DNA of 64,000 bases from Actinomycetota bacterium (GTDB lineage: Bacteria > Actinomycetota > Acidimicrobiia > Acidimicrobiales > Ilumatobacteraceae): the NCBI GenBank assembly GCA_030645495.1, contig JAUSLV010000018.1, positions 62,001-126,000 of the forward strand. The letters run 5' to 3'. The notes under the pieces are model-generated. The model made no database searches. It was not told the origin of the DNA and worked only from the letters and a program-made list of their open reading frames with translations. The stretch's first letter is position 1, and the number at the start of each line of letters is the position of its first letter. This document shows, in pieces, positions 52,181 through 61,845 of this stretch. A program made the position numbers and the translations under genes.

Positions 52181-53625
52181 CCCCAAGTCGTCTCCGTCCA
52201 GCTGGTGCCGGTCCACGAGGTGCCGGTCCAGGAGGTACCGGTCCAGGAGGTGCCGGTCCAGGAGGTACCGGTCCAGGAGGTACCGGTCCACGACGTGCCG
52301 GTCCACGACGTGCCGGTCCAGCTGGTACCCATCCACGTGCCGCCGGTCCAGCTGGTGCCGTTCCAGGTGCCGCTGGTCCAGCGGTCGCCGGTCCACGACG
52401 TGCCGGTCCAGGAGGTGCCGAGCGCAGTGATCTCGCCGGTGATCTCCGTGCCGTTGTACACCACGTGCTGGCCACCGCGAGCGGCCTCGATCGAGCCGTC
52501 GCCGACCGCGGCGGCGAACGTCTGGGTGCTGGCCCCGGCTCGCAGCTGGTAGATCTCGTCGAGTTGGATGACGCCCGCGCCGGCAAGCGCGGCCCAGCGT
52601 GGCGTCGGTTGCTCGGTCTTGCGCTGCAGCAGTGCCTTGACCTGATCGTTGGTGAGGTTCGGCTGGGCATCGAGCAGCAATGCCGCTGCGCCCGACACCA
52701 CCGCTGCCGCCTGCGACGAGCCGCTGCCGCGGAACAAGGTGTCGCTGACGTAGCCCTCGGGGTGCTCTTGGTCGACCCTGCTGGCGGGTACGCGCAGTGA
52801 GTCGATGTGGGCGCCGGGAGCGGCGACATCGGGGTTCCGCACGCCGTCGCCGCTGGACGCCCAGCTGGGCACCACGAAGTCGGATTCGTCGACCGCCTCG
52901 ACCGCTCCGGCGGCGATCACGTACGGGTCGTTGGCCGGGCTGGCCAGGCCGTGTGCGCCCCACCCGTCATTGCCGGCGGCGACCACCACCACCAACCCTG
53001 CATTCCACGCCCGCTCGAGCGCGAACGTGAGCGGATCGGACAGGTAGTCGAGCGGCGAACGGCTGGTGTACGACAGGTTCAACACGCGGATGTCGAGTTC
53101 GTCGGCGTGTTCGACCACCCAATCGACGCCGGCGATCACCTGGCTGATGTCGGCGGCGCCGGTGTTGTCGGCCACCTTCACGCTGACGAGGCTGGCCTCG
53201 GGAGCGACACCCATGAACCACTCGGGGTGGTCCTCGGCGGTCGCCGGGTTCGTGCCCGGCGTGTGCCCGGCGATGATGCCGGCCACGTGTGTGCCGTGGC
53301 CGTACGTGTCGAGATAGGTGGCCTCGGGCACACCGGCCTCGGCGGAGAGGTCGACTGCGGCCACGACCTTGTCGGGCTCACTGAGCGCCGTGACGGGAAC
53401 GACACCTGTGTCGATGATCGCGACGGTGACCCCATCGCCGGTGATGCCCTGCTGCCACAGCTCGCGGGCACCGATCTGATCGACGACGTGGTACATCGAG
53501 CCGAGAGGGAGGTCGTGCCCCCCGTTGTCGTTGTGGGCCTGCGCGGCGGGTGCGGCGACCACGAGCACGCCAACGGTGAGTAACGACGTGGCCAGGATGT
53601 GATGGATGTGGCGAGTGCGGATCAC
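52177..53625 (-). CDS. exported subtilisin-like serine protease with GTSWT repeats
   Basis: A 482-residue S8 protease. A signal peptide (cleavage after AQA, residue 30) precedes the catalytic domain with Asp72 (IIDTG), His110 (GHGTHVAG) and Ser304 (GSSQAAA in place of GTSMA). The tail from about residue 395 is a run of Trp/Thr/Ser/Gly repeats, mainly GTSWT. AAAGGAGAGGG precedes GTG 53625. No pro-domain of usual size is seen. The gene overlaps the GGDEF/EAL gene downstream, so they are coupled. Confidence 0.93.
   Translation of the reverse strand: MIRTRHIHHILATSLLTVGVLVVAAPAAQAHNDNGGHDLPLGSMYHVVDQIGARELWQQGITGDGVTVAIIDTGVVPVTALSEPDKVVAAVDLSAEAGVPEATYLDTYGHGTHVAGIIAGHTPGTNPATAEDHPEWFMGVAPEASLVSVKVADNTGAADISQVIAGVDWVVEHADELDIRVLNLSYTSRSPLDYLSDPLTFALERAWNAGLVVVVAAGNDGWGAHGLASPANDPYVIAAGAVEAVDESDFVVPSWASSGDGVRNPDVAAPGAHIDSLRVPASRVDQEHPEGYVSDTLFRGSGSSQAAAVVSGAAALLLDAQPNLTNDQVKALLQRKTEQPTPRWAALAGAGVIQLDEIYQLRAGASTQTFAAAVGDGSIEAARGGQHVVYNGTEITGEITALGTSWTGTSWTGDRWTSGTWNGTSWTGGTWMGTSWTGTSWTGTSWTGTSWTGTSWTGTSWTGTSWTGTSWTGTSWTETTWG
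52196..52330 (-). repeat. nine 15-bp tandem repeats encoding GTSWT
   Basis: Nine in-register copies of a 15-base unit (GTCCAxxxxGTxCC plus one) encode the protease tail. Degenerate copies extend to about 52430. Several units are identical, so copy number could change by slippage without shifting the frame. Confidence 0.9.
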
Positions 53626-53757
53626 GGGCCCTCTCCTTTACGTTCGCGATGAACCGACGACGCTGCGCCGAGGGCACACCCAGGGGTCTCATTCGTTGCT
53701 TCGGCCCTGCGAGATGCTGACTTGAACGCTAGCGGACAACGTACTGACAAGTGTTCC

Positions 53758-54681
53758 TCAAGCGGCCACGCTCGGTGGTGTTTGACGAGCAAGCACCACC
53801 GGTGCCGCCGCTTCGAGGTGCTGGACCCAGGCGTCGGCAGAACCCGGTTCGGACATCGGGAGCACCACGAATTTGGAGGTACCGACGGCCACGAACCGAT
53901 CGATCAGCGCCATCAGCGCCTCCCAGCTGCGCGGCACCAGCACACTCGGGTCGGCGAGGTCGGGGCGGCGTGCGGCCAGCGTGGCCAGCACCGCGTCAGG
54001 CACCGGACCGAGCGCATACGGGATCAGCGCGCCGAAGTGCTCGGGGTCGATCGTGCGGCCGTGCTGTGCACACGTGGCCTCGATCACTTCACGACCCCGC
54101 GCGGCGTCGTCGGGTGTCACGAAGCTGGGCAGCCATCCGTCGGCCAGTCGCCCCACGCGCCGCAACTCGGAGGGAGCCAACCCGCCCATCCACACGTCCA
54201 GTCGGGGTTGCACCGGCTTCGGCAGCACCTGCAGCGCGTCGTAGTGGAAGTGGGTGCCGTGGTGGGTGAACGGCTCGGCGGCCCAACAACCGCGCAGCAC
54301 GTGCAAGGCCTCGTCGAACATCGCACCACGCGCGCCGCGCTCGACACCGAACGCCTGCTGCTCATGCGGGTCGGCCACGCCCAGCCCGAACGCAGGGAGG
54401 AGGCGGCCGCCGGACAGGCGATCGAGGGTGGCGAGCTCCTTGGCGAGCACCGCGGGGTTCCGACCGGGCAGCACCATCACGCTCATCCCGAACTTCAGCC
54501 GGGTCGTGCGCCCGGCAGCGAACGACATCGCCACCAGCGGATCAGGCGCCGCGCCACCGATCCGATCGCTCAACCACAGGCTGTCGAAGCCCAGCGACTC
54601 GAGCGCGTCGACGACCGTGCCGAAGCCCTGATCGTTGAGCGTGGTACGGGTACCGAAGCCGAAACCGATGCGCACCTTCAT
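53758..54681 (-). CDS. luciferase-like (LLM class) F420- or flavin-dependent oxidoreductase
   Basis: A 307-residue TIM-barrel oxidoreductase of the bacterial luciferase family. Characteristic segments are LESLGFDSLWLSDRI, RLKFGMSVMVLPGRNPAVLAKELATLDRLSGGRL and DVWMGGLAPSELRRVGRLADGWLPSF. In actinomycetes most such proteins use coenzyme F420. The substrate is unknown. It lies alone between the protease and a small membrane protein gene. Confidence 0.9.
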   Translation of the reverse strand: MKVRIGFGFGTRTTLNDQGFGTVVDALESLGFDSLWLSDRIGGAAPDPLVAMSFAAGRTTRLKFGMSVMVLPGRNPAVLAKELATLDRLSGGRLLPAFGLGVADPHEQQAFGVERGARGAMFDEALHVLRGCWAAEPFTHHGTHFHYDALQVLPKPVQPRLDVWMGGLAPSELRRVGRLADGWLPSFVTPDDAARGREVIEATCAQHGRTIDPEHFGALIPYALGPVPDAVLATLAARRPDLADPSVLVPRSWEALMALIDRFVAVGTSKFVVLPMSEPGSADAWVQHLEAAAPVVLARQTPPSVAA

Positions 54682-54704
54682 CCGCGCATCGTGTCATACA
54701 GCCG

Positions 54705-54974
54705 TCAGCGGCGGCGGACCGGCACGCGAGCCGGCTGCAGCGGCTCGACCCGGCTCCAGGCGACCACCGAGGCCACCACGATCACGCCGACGATGAGCGC
54801 CGTCTCGGACACTCGGCCGGCGAGGCCGAGGGCCGCGACCGCCGCGACCACACTGAGCACGATCGCGAGCTTGATCTGGCCGAGCCAGTCGATCGGCCCG
54901 CAGCTGTCGCGGTTGGCGCTGGCGTTGTCGTTGGCGCTGGTGTGGAGAGCGTGGAGAGTGTGGTGTGCGTTCAT
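54705..54974 (-). CDS. small two-pass membrane protein, hypothetical
   Basis: An 89-residue protein starting at ATG 54974. It has an Asn/His/Ala-rich N-terminus, two adjacent hydrophobic segments (residues ~35-52 and ~57-73) and a basic tail. No family was recognised. It is divergent from the SDR gene. Confidence 0.55.
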   Translation of the reverse strand: MNAHHTLHALHTSANDNASANRDSCGPIDWLGQIKLAIVLSVVAAVAALGLAGRVSETALIVGVIVVASVVAWSRVEPLQPARVPVRRR

Positions 54975-55061
54975 GTCCGTCCTGAGCACCGTCGGACACG
55001 AGTCGATCAGTTTTCTCGCAGGAATTCGCCCGAGCGCGCGAGATGTCACAGAATCTCCACC

Positions 55062-55850
55062 ATGGACACGAAACCGTCAGATTTGCTCGGCTCGCCGACC
55101 GACTACTTCCGTCTCGACGGGCTCACCGTCCTCGTCACCGGCGCGTCGTCGGGGTTGGGTGATCGCTTCGCCCGCCTGGTGCACGCCGTGGGCGCGACGG
55201 TCGTCATCGCTGCCCGTCGCGCCGATCGGCTGGCCGCGCTCGCCGCCGACCTTCCCGGCACGCTGGCGATCACCGCCGACCTGTCGCAGGCCGACGAGCG
55301 CGAGCGTCTCGCTGCAGAGGCCCTCGCTCGCGTCGGCGCGATCGACGTGCTCGTGAACAACGCAGGCGTCGGTGGCGGTGTGGCGATCGAGGACGAGACG
55401 GTCGAGCAGTTCCGCGCGTCGATGGAGTTGAACACCACCGCGGTGTGGCACATGAGCAAGCTCTGTGCCCCGGCGATGATCGCCAAGGGCGGCGGCAGCA
55501 TCGTCAATGTCGCCAGCATCATGGGCCACGTTGCATCGGCTCCGCTGAAGGAGGCGCACTACTGCGCGTCGAAGGGCGCGGTGGTGAACCTGACGCGTGA
55601 ACTGGCGGTGCAGTGGGCGCGCAAAGGCGTGCGGGTGAACGCGCTGTGCCCCGGCTTCTTCCTCAGCGAGATGACCGCTGGCATGGACACCGACCCCGGC
55701 AGTCAGAAGTTCATCACCACCAACTGCCCCATCCCCAGGTTGGGGCATGCGCACGAACTCGACGCTGCGCTGTTGTTCCTCGCGGGCAGTGGCAGCACGT
55801 TCTACACCGGTCAGAGTCTCATCGTCGATGGCGGCTGGACGGCCCGTTGA
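55062..55850 (+). CDS. short-chain dehydrogenase/reductase
   Basis: A 262-residue classical SDR. The cofactor motif is TGASSGLG, followed by NNAG. The catalytic Ser is in NVASIMG, and Tyr and Lys are in HYCASKGAV. It is a cytosolic NAD(P)-dependent alcohol or keto reductase of unknown substrate, close to the 3-oxoacyl reductase group. The PPK2 gene follows 23 bases later on the same strand, but with its own TAGGGT hexamer. Confidence 0.92.
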   Translation: MDTKPSDLLGSPTDYFRLDGLTVLVTGASSGLGDRFARLVHAVGATVVIAARRADRLAALAADLPGTLAITADLSQADERERLAAEALARVGAIDVLVNNAGVGGGVAIEDETVEQFRASMELNTTAVWHMSKLCAPAMIAKGGGSIVNVASIMGHVASAPLKEAHYCASKGAVVNLTRELAVQWARKGVRVNALCPGFFLSEMTAGMDTDPGSQKFITTNCPIPRLGHAHELDAALLFLAGSGSTFYTGQSLIVDGGWTAR

Positions 55851-55860
55851 CGGCAGCCAC

Positions 55861-55866
55861 TAGGGT
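55861..55866 (+). promoter_or_regulatory. -10 hexamer TAGGGT, leaderless PPK2 gene
   Basis: TAGGGT ends seven bases before ATG 55874. Confidence 0.55.
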
Positions 55867-55873
55867 TCGCGGC

Positions 55874-56656
55874 ATGGGCATCCTCGACAAGCTCGACATG
55901 TCGAATCGAATCGACAAGGGCGAGTACGAGCGGCGGCTGGCAGAAGGTCAGCGTCGCTTGTTCCAGCTGCGGCTGCACATCGGCGGACTGATGGGGGGCA
56001 GTGGCCTCGGGCCGGGGCTGCTGGTGCTGATGGAAGGCCCCGATGCGTCGGGCAAGGGCGGCGCGATCAAGGCCACCGTCGGCCATCTCGACCCACGCCA
56101 CTTCAAGGTGGTGTCGTACGCGAAACCGACACCGCAGGAGAAGAACCACCACTTCCTGTGGCGCTTCTACCGCGAGCTTCCGGGCCTGGGCGAGATGGCG
56201 GTGTTCGACCGCAGCTGGTACGGCCGGGTGCTGGTCGAGCGGGTGGAAGGGTTCGCCACCAAGACGGAGTGGAAGCGGGCCTACGAGGCGATCGTCGACT
56301 TCGAGGAGTCGCTGTGCCTGGAGAGCATCATCCTGGTGAAGTTCTGGATGCACGTCAGTGACGAGGAGCAGTTGCGCCGTTTCGAAGGGCGCGCCGCGGA
56401 CCCGTTGAAGCGCTGGAAGCTCACCGATGAGGACTGGCGCAACCGCGACAAGAACCGCACCTACGAAGAAGCCGCCGAAGAGATGTTCGAGCGCACGGCA
56501 CACCCGCTGGCCCCGTGGGACGTCATCGGCGGCGAACAGAAGCGGTACGCGCGTGTCGCGGTGCTCGAGACCGTCATCAAGCGCGTGGAAGAGGGCATGG
56601 CGCGCTGGGGCATGGACGTGCCGCAGCACGTCGACGAGCTCGACGCCGTGCAGTAA
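55874..56656 (+). CDS. ppk2: polyphosphate kinase 2 family protein
   Basis: A 260-residue PPK2. Walker A is GPDASGKGG and Walker B FDRSWYGR; the lid carries basic residues (RRFEGRAADPLKRWKL). PPK2 enzymes move phosphate between polyphosphate and nucleotides. The short single-domain form usually phosphorylates AMP or ADP using polyphosphate. The class cannot be fixed by eye. Confidence 0.92.
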   Translation: MGILDKLDMSNRIDKGEYERRLAEGQRRLFQLRLHIGGLMGGSGLGPGLLVLMEGPDASGKGGAIKATVGHLDPRHFKVVSYAKPTPQEKNHHFLWRFYRELPGLGEMAVFDRSWYGRVLVERVEGFATKTEWKRAYEAIVDFEESLCLESIILVKFWMHVSDEEQLRRFEGRAADPLKRWKLTDEDWRNRDKNRTYEEAAEEMFERTAHPLAPWDVIGGEQKRYARVAVLETVIKRVEEGMARWGMDVPQHVDELDAVQ

Positions 56657-56677
56657 CGGCCGCTGTCGGCTCGGCGC

Positions 56678-58114
56678 TCAGATCGTTGGGTGACGATCCG
56701 CCCACGGTTGCGCCGCCTCCAGTTGCGCCGCCACACGCAACAGCACGTCTTCGCGGCCATAGGCGGCCACGAGCTGCACGCCGATGGGCAGTCCCTCCGG
56801 CGTCCAGTGCAGCGGCAGGCTGATCGCCGGCTGACCACTGGCGTTGAACGCGGGCGTGAACGGCACGTAGGTGAGCGCGCGTACCATCGGCGCCATCGGA
56901 TTGGTCGGGTCGTTGGCGAACGTGCCGATCGCGGCCGGTGGCTCGCCCAGCGTGGGGGTGAGCAACAGGTCGAACCCGTCGTGCCACCACTGCTGCACGG
57001 CTCGGCGGAACTCCACGTTGGCGGCCAGCGCGAGCGCGTAGTCCACGCCGTTCACGCCGCGGGCGAACTCGGCCTGGGCCCAGTTCACCAACTCGACGTC
57101 GCCGGGCACGAGGTCGCGGCCGATCTGCTCGGCCACCCGTGTGAACGCCGTGCCCATGTTGGTGCTCCACAAGGCCACGAACCGGCGGCCGAACTCGGGG
57201 TTGGCCAGCGCCGCCGGGAAGCCCGGCTCGACGCTGTGCCCCAGCGATTCGAGCAGCGTTGCGGCGTGGCGCGCGGCCGTGGCGCATTCGTCGTGCAGCG
57301 GCAACCCGTAGGGGTGGTGGTCGAGCAGGCCGATGCGCAGGCGACCGGGGTCGGCACCGAGTTCTTGCAGGTAGGGACGCGCGGGTGCAGGGGCGATCAC
57401 CGTGTCGCCGATGCCCGGACCGCGAACCGCATCGAGGAAGGCGGCGGTGTCGCGCAGCGATCGGCTGACACACAGCTCGACACCGAGGTTGCTCTCGTCG
57501 CGGTAGGGGCCCAACGTGATGCGGCCCTGCGACGGCTTGAGGCCCACCAGCCCGCACGCCGAGGCGGGGATGCGGATGCTGCCACCACCGTCGCTGGCGT
57601 GCGCGATCGGCACCATGCCTGCCGCCACGGCTGCCGCCGAGCCGCCGCTGGAACCGCCGGGTGAGTGCTCGGTGTTCCACGGGTTGCGCGTGGCGCCCCA
57701 GGCCTCCGGCTCGGTGGTGGCCAAGCTGCCGAACTCGGGGCTGTTGGTGCGGCCGGCCACCACGAACCCGGCGCCGCGCATGCGCGACACCAGCGTGGTA
57801 TCTGTGGGCGAGAGTGCGGCGAGGTCTTTCAGCGCTTGGCAGCCGTTGCTGAGCGTCTGGCCGGCGTAGTGCGCCCACAAGTCTTTCAGCAGCGTGGGCA
57901 CGCCGCGGAACGGGCCATCGGGCAACGGACCTGCGGCCACGTCGCGAGCGTGGTCGAACCAGCGGATGATCACCGCGTTGAGTGCTGGGTCGGTGCGCTC
58001 GATGCGCTCGATCGCGGCCTCCAACAGTTCGCTCGGCGACACCTGCCCGGTGCGCACGAGATCGGCCTGGGCAGTGGCATCGAGCCAGCGGGTGTCGTCG
58101 GCGAGTGAACTCAT
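56678..58114 (-). CDS. amidase-signature-family hydrolase
   Basis: A 478-residue amidase. The Ser-cisSer-Lys triad is visible: Lys in [11 protein letters not shown], the cis-Ser and nucleophile in [14 protein letters not shown] and [11 protein letters not shown]. The substrate is unknown. It is not part of a gatCAB cluster, so it is a stand-alone enzyme. ATG 58114 lies six bases after TACACA; another in-frame ATG occurs slightly upstream. Confidence 0.9.
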   Translation of the reverse strand: MSSLADDTRWLDATAQADLVRTGQVSPSELLEAAIERIERTDPALNAVIIRWFDHARDVAAGPLPDGPFRGVPTLLKDLWAHYAGQTLSNGCQALKDLAALSPTDTTLVSRMRGAGFVVAGRTNSPEFGSLATTEPEAWGATRNPWNTEHSPGGSSGGSAAAVAAGMVPIAHASDGGGSIRIPASACGLVGLKPSQGRITLGPYRDESNLGVELCVSRSLRDTAAFLDAVRGPGIGDTVIAPAPARPYLQELGADPGRLRIGLLDHHPYGLPLHDECATAARHAATLLESLGHSVEPGFPAALANPEFGRRFVALWSTNMGTAFTRVAEQIGRDLVPGDVELVNWAQAEFARGVNGVDYALALAANVEFRRAVQQWWHDGFDLLLTPTLGEPPAAIGTFANDPTNPMAPMVRALTYVPFTPAFNASGQPAISLPLHWTPEGLPIGVQLVAAYGREDVLLRVAAQLEAAQPWADRHPTI

Positions 58115-58153
58115 CGGCTCTGTGTAGCACTTCGGTTGTAGCGTCATCGTCTC

Positions 58154-59410
58154 GTGCCGCCCGACAGCCCTGAAACTCCCACGATGACTACCAAAGAGGT
58201 GCTGCGCTACGGCGGCGTGCGCGCCCTGCTGGTCGCCAACGGTGTGCTGTTCACCGGCGTGGCGTTGCAGGCCACGGCGCTCGGTCTGCAGGCCTACTCG
58301 ATCACCGGTCGCGAGGCCGATCTCGGCTGGATCGGGTTGTGCGAGTTCTTGCCGGCAGCGCTGCTCGTGCTGGTCACCGGCACGGTGGCCGATCGGCTGG
58401 ATCGCAAGAAGATCGCGTTGGTGGCCATCGCCGGCGAGGTGTTGTGCGGGATCGCCCTGCTGCTGTACGCCACCAGTTCGCCCACCGAGGTGTGGCCGCT
58501 GTTCGTGATCGCGTTCTTCTACGGTGTCGCCCGGGCGTTCCTCGCGCCGGCCACTCGCCCGATGCCGGCGATGGTGGCACCCGAGGGTGGTATCCCGCGG
58601 GTCGTCGCGATGTACTCGGCCACCTGGACCGGGGCCACGATCCTCGGGCCGGCGATGTCGGGCCTGCTGTACGCGTGGCATCCGGCGATCGCTTACGGCG
58701 CCTCGACGACGATGATCGTGGTCGCCGCGGTGCTGCTCGCCGGCCTGAAGTTCCTGCGCCAGCCCGATCGCGCCGAAGCCGGTGAGCGGCCAACGTTCCG
58801 CAGCGCGATCGAAGGCCTGGTGTTCGTGCGCCGCACCCCGATCCTGCTGGCGGCGATCGGGCTCGACCTGTTCGCCGTGCTGTTCGGTGGCGCGGTGGCG
58901 CTGTTGCCGGCGATCGCCGAACAGCGACTGGGCGTCGGCCAAGTGGCCTATGGGTTCCTGCGCGCGGCGCCCGGCGTGGGTGCGGCATTGATGGCGGTGT
59001 TCCTCGCGTTCAAGCCGCTGCGCCGCCACATCGGCCGTGGCCTGCTGCTGGCCGTCACCGTGTTCGGCGTGGCCACCATCGTGCTCGGGGTCACGCGGTC
59101 GTACACGCTCGCGTTCGTCGCGCTGGTGATCCTCGCCGGTGCCGACATGGTGAGCGTCTACATCCGTGGCTCGCTGGTGCCGTTGGTGACGCCCGACGAG
59201 AAGCGCGGCCGGGTGATGGCGGTGGAGAACGTGTTCATCGGCGCGAGCAACGAGCTCGGCGCGTTCGAGAGCGGCATCGTGGCGCAGGCCGTGGGTACCC
59301 CCGCAACGGTGATCGGCGGCGGGATCGCCACGATCGCGATCGCGGGCATCTGGTGGGTCGCGTTCCCGCCATTGCGCAACGTCGATCGCTTCGAAGACCT
59401 GGGGCACTGA
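58154..59410 (+). CDS. MFS transporter
   Basis: A 418-residue membrane protein with about twelve hydrophobic segments. The MFS loop is GTVADRLDRKKI between helices 2 and 3. The layout resembles EntS-type exporters. GTG 58154 follows TAGCGT; ATG 58184 is the alternative. The substrate is unknown. It is divergent from the amidase gene. Confidence 0.9.
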   Translation: MPPDSPETPTMTTKEVLRYGGVRALLVANGVLFTGVALQATALGLQAYSITGREADLGWIGLCEFLPAALLVLVTGTVADRLDRKKIALVAIAGEVLCGIALLLYATSSPTEVWPLFVIAFFYGVARAFLAPATRPMPAMVAPEGGIPRVVAMYSATWTGATILGPAMSGLLYAWHPAIAYGASTTMIVVAAVLLAGLKFLRQPDRAEAGERPTFRSAIEGLVFVRRTPILLAAIGLDLFAVLFGGAVALLPAIAEQRLGVGQVAYGFLRAAPGVGAALMAVFLAFKPLRRHIGRGLLLAVTVFGVATIVLGVTRSYTLAFVALVILAGADMVSVYIRGSLVPLVTPDEKRGRVMAVENVFIGASNELGAFESGIVAQAVGTPATVIGGGIATIAIAGIWWVAFPPLRNVDRFEDLGH

Positions 59411-59440
59411 CGCGCCCGCTCGCGGGCCGCCTCCGGTGCG

Positions 59441-60874
59441 TCAGCGCTTTTTGATCATCCACTTCAAACGCTGCGCCTTCTCGAAGGCCGCATCGACGGC
59501 CAACTGGCCGACACCACTCGCGTAGGTGGGGTAGGTGTGCACCAGCCCGGCCAGCTCGTCGACACGCAAGCCCTCGCGCACGGCCAGCGCCAGCTCGTGG
59601 ATGATCTCGCCCGCGCCGGGTGCCAGCACGTGGGCGCCAACGATGCGGCTCTTGGCCGTCACGATCACGATCGACCCGTCGGTGCACCCGTCGGTGCGTG
59701 CGCGGTCGAGGCGGGGCAACTCCAGCTGCCACGCGTCGGCGTCGGTGCCGTGCAGCTCCTCGGCCTCGGCAACCGTGAGGCCCACCCGCGCCAGCTCGGG
59801 ATCCGTGAACGTGCACCACGGCATCGTGCGGTCGACATTGCTGCGGCCTGGGAAGAACATGTCGCGCACGGCCTGCACGGCGTTGAACGCGGCCGCGGTG
59901 GCGAGCCGACGCGCAATGGCGGGGTCGGCGGTGACGTCGCCGGCGGCATAGACGGTGCGTTGGTCGGTGCGGCCGCGGTCGTCGACGAGGATGCCCGCGT
60001 CGGTGTACGACACGCCCGCTTCGTCGAGGCCGAGGCCGTGCACGTTCGGGGTGCGGCCGGCCGCCACCAGCACCCCGCCCACCTCGATGGTCACTCGCTC
60101 GCCCACGTCGCCGGTGATGGCCTGCACCGTCGCCGTGCCGTCGGGATGATGATCGATCGCGCGGATGTCGGCCGAGCAGTGGATGCGCACGCCCTCGGCC
60201 ACCAACGCGTCGGTGAGCCGCTCCACGAGCGCCGGTTCTTCACCGGCCAGCAGCATCGGCAGTCGCTCGAACAGGGTGATCGTGACGCCGAGGCGGTGCA
60301 ATGCCTGCGCCATCTCGGTGCCCAGCGGGCCGCCACCGATGATCGCCAGCGACGGCGGGGGAGCATCCTGCACGAACAGGTTGTCGCTGGTGAGGCAGCG
60401 CTCGGGGTCGAGCCCCTCGATGCGCGGCAGCGCTGGCCGGCTGCCGGTGCACAGCAGCACGAACTTCGTGTCGAGCACTTGTTCGCTGCCGTCGGGCGCC
60501 GTGACCACCACGCTCGTCGCCGTGGCGAGGCGGGCCGACCCGAACAGCACGGTGACGCCCATCTCCGTGGATCGGCGTGGGCCGTCGGCGGCGGCGATCT
60601 CGGCCTGCACGGCGCGGGTGCGGCGCCACACAGTTGCCAGGTCGATGACCGGCTTAACGGCGGTGATGCCCAATCGGTGGGCGGTGCGCATCGTGTGCGC
60701 CACGTTCGCGCTGGCGACGATGGCCTTGGAGGGCACGCTGCCGGTCCAGAGGCTGCTGCCGCCGGGGCGGGCACGCTCGACGGCGGCGACGCGCAGGCCC
60801 AGCCCGGCGGCGAACTCGGCGGCGGTGCGGCCGCCCGCGCCGAGGCCCACCACGACGAGGTCGTACTCAGCCAT
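59441..60874 (-). CDS. pyridine nucleotide-disulfide oxidoreductase-like flavoprotein lacking redox cysteines
   Basis: A 477-residue protein with the full fold of dihydrolipoamide dehydrogenase and mercuric reductase. It has the FAD motif VVVGLGAGG, the NAD motif IIGGGPLGTEMAQ, the YAAGDVT segment and a dimerisation domain. The redox pair is gone: PGGSSLWTGSVPSK has Ser41 and Ser46 where CxxxxC is expected. The C-terminal His-Glu pair is also lost (Tyr448, Ser453). It cannot do the usual disulfide chemistry. It overlaps the membrane protein gene upstream (TGATG). Confidence 0.9.
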   Translation of the reverse strand: MAEYDLVVVGLGAGGRTAAEFAAGLGLRVAAVERARPGGSSLWTGSVPSKAIVASANVAHTMRTAHRLGITAVKPVIDLATVWRRTRAVQAEIAAADGPRRSTEMGVTVLFGSARLATATSVVVTAPDGSEQVLDTKFVLLCTGSRPALPRIEGLDPERCLTSDNLFVQDAPPPSLAIIGGGPLGTEMAQALHRLGVTITLFERLPMLLAGEEPALVERLTDALVAEGVRIHCSADIRAIDHHPDGTATVQAITGDVGERVTIEVGGVLVAAGRTPNVHGLGLDEAGVSYTDAGILVDDRGRTDQRTVYAAGDVTADPAIARRLATAAAFNAVQAVRDMFFPGRSNVDRTMPWCTFTDPELARVGLTVAEAEELHGTDADAWQLELPRLDRARTDGCTDGSIVIVTAKSRIVGAHVLAPGAGEIIHELALAVREGLRVDELAGLVHTYPTYASGVGQLAVDAAFEKAQRLKWMIKKR

Positions 60875-61776
60875 CAGAGTTTGGCCACCACCAGCCAGAT
60901 CGCCAGCGGCACGAGCACCCAGGCCAGCACGAGCAACACGATCGCGTAGATCGCGAAGTCGTAGCTGCTGTCCTTGGGCGGGTTGCCGCAGGCGCCGATC
61001 GTCTCCCACAGCGCCTTCATCGGCTGGTCGGTGCACAGCCGGATGCGCCGCCGGGCGATGCCCGCCGCGTGCAGCGCGGCCCACGCGAGGAACCCGAACA
61101 CGAGACCACCAACGCCCGCGAGCACCACGCCCTGCACGACGCCGGCGAACGCCAAATCGACGAGCGCCCTCATGCCGCTGATGACACTGGAGAGGATCGC
61201 GCCACCCAGCAGGAACGTGGGTAGGCCGAGCGGGTTGCCCTTGTAGCCGGGTTCGACACGGGCGGCGTCGATGCGCGCGCGGCGCAGCATGTGGTGTTCG
61301 GGCGAGCCCCACACCGAGTTCGCTTCGCGGCGTTCGTAGAGCTTGCGGATGCGGGTGACCAACGTGTTCTGGTGGCCCTTCACGATCCAGCGGGTCATCT
61401 GCTGCACGATGTACTCGGCCATCGGCTTCAGCGGCCCGAGGCGAGGCAGCTTGGCCGCGCGAGCACCGTTGCGATCCAGCACTTCCAGCGACCGCATCGC
61501 CAACCGATGCGCTTCCTCGAAGCGATCGGGGCGCCACAGCGGGCGCAGCTTCGACAGCTCCTTCACGATGTCTTGTTCGGGCTTGCCGCGGCCGGCGATC
61601 TGCTCGAGGATCGCGCCCTTCTCCTCGCGGCTGCGGGCGCGCAGCACCCGCAGCGCGTCGATGCGATCGAGCACGAGATCGTCGACCATACCCTGCATGG
61701 CGTTGGCGAGGTAGTCGTGCGGCGCCTGGTCACCCGCTGCTCGTGGTGTCGGATTCGTGTCCGCCGGTTCGATCAT
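60874..61776 (-). CDS. membrane protein of unknown function
   Basis: A 300-residue protein. A charged helical N-terminal half (to about residue 170) leads into three or four membrane segments (residues ~180-240 and ~278-298). Two Cys lie in the loop before the last helix. TAACGT lies eight bases before ATG 61776, indicating a leaderless start. The gene is coupled to the Cys-less flavoprotein (TGATG), so the two proteins probably work together. Confidence 0.75.
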   Translation of the reverse strand: MIEPADTNPTPRAAGDQAPHDYLANAMQGMVDDLVLDRIDALRVLRARSREEKGAILEQIAGRGKPEQDIVKELSKLRPLWRPDRFEEAHRLAMRSLEVLDRNGARAAKLPRLGPLKPMAEYIVQQMTRWIVKGHQNTLVTRIRKLYERREANSVWGSPEHHMLRRARIDAARVEPGYKGNPLGLPTFLLGGAILSSVISGMRALVDLAFAGVVQGVVLAGVGGLVFGFLAWAALHAAGIARRRIRLCTDQPMKALWETIGACGNPPKDSSYDFAIYAIVLLVLAWVLVPLAIWLVVAKL

Positions 61777-61845
61777 CGCAGCGCACGTTACAACCAGCGA
61801 ACCTGCTGTACTACGACGGCAGGTACGACTGAAAGGCAGGGATCC

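Noticed and set aside
52196-52430. CRISPR-like repeat array
   Set aside because: The unit is 15 bases with no spacers, stays in frame and encodes the protease tail.
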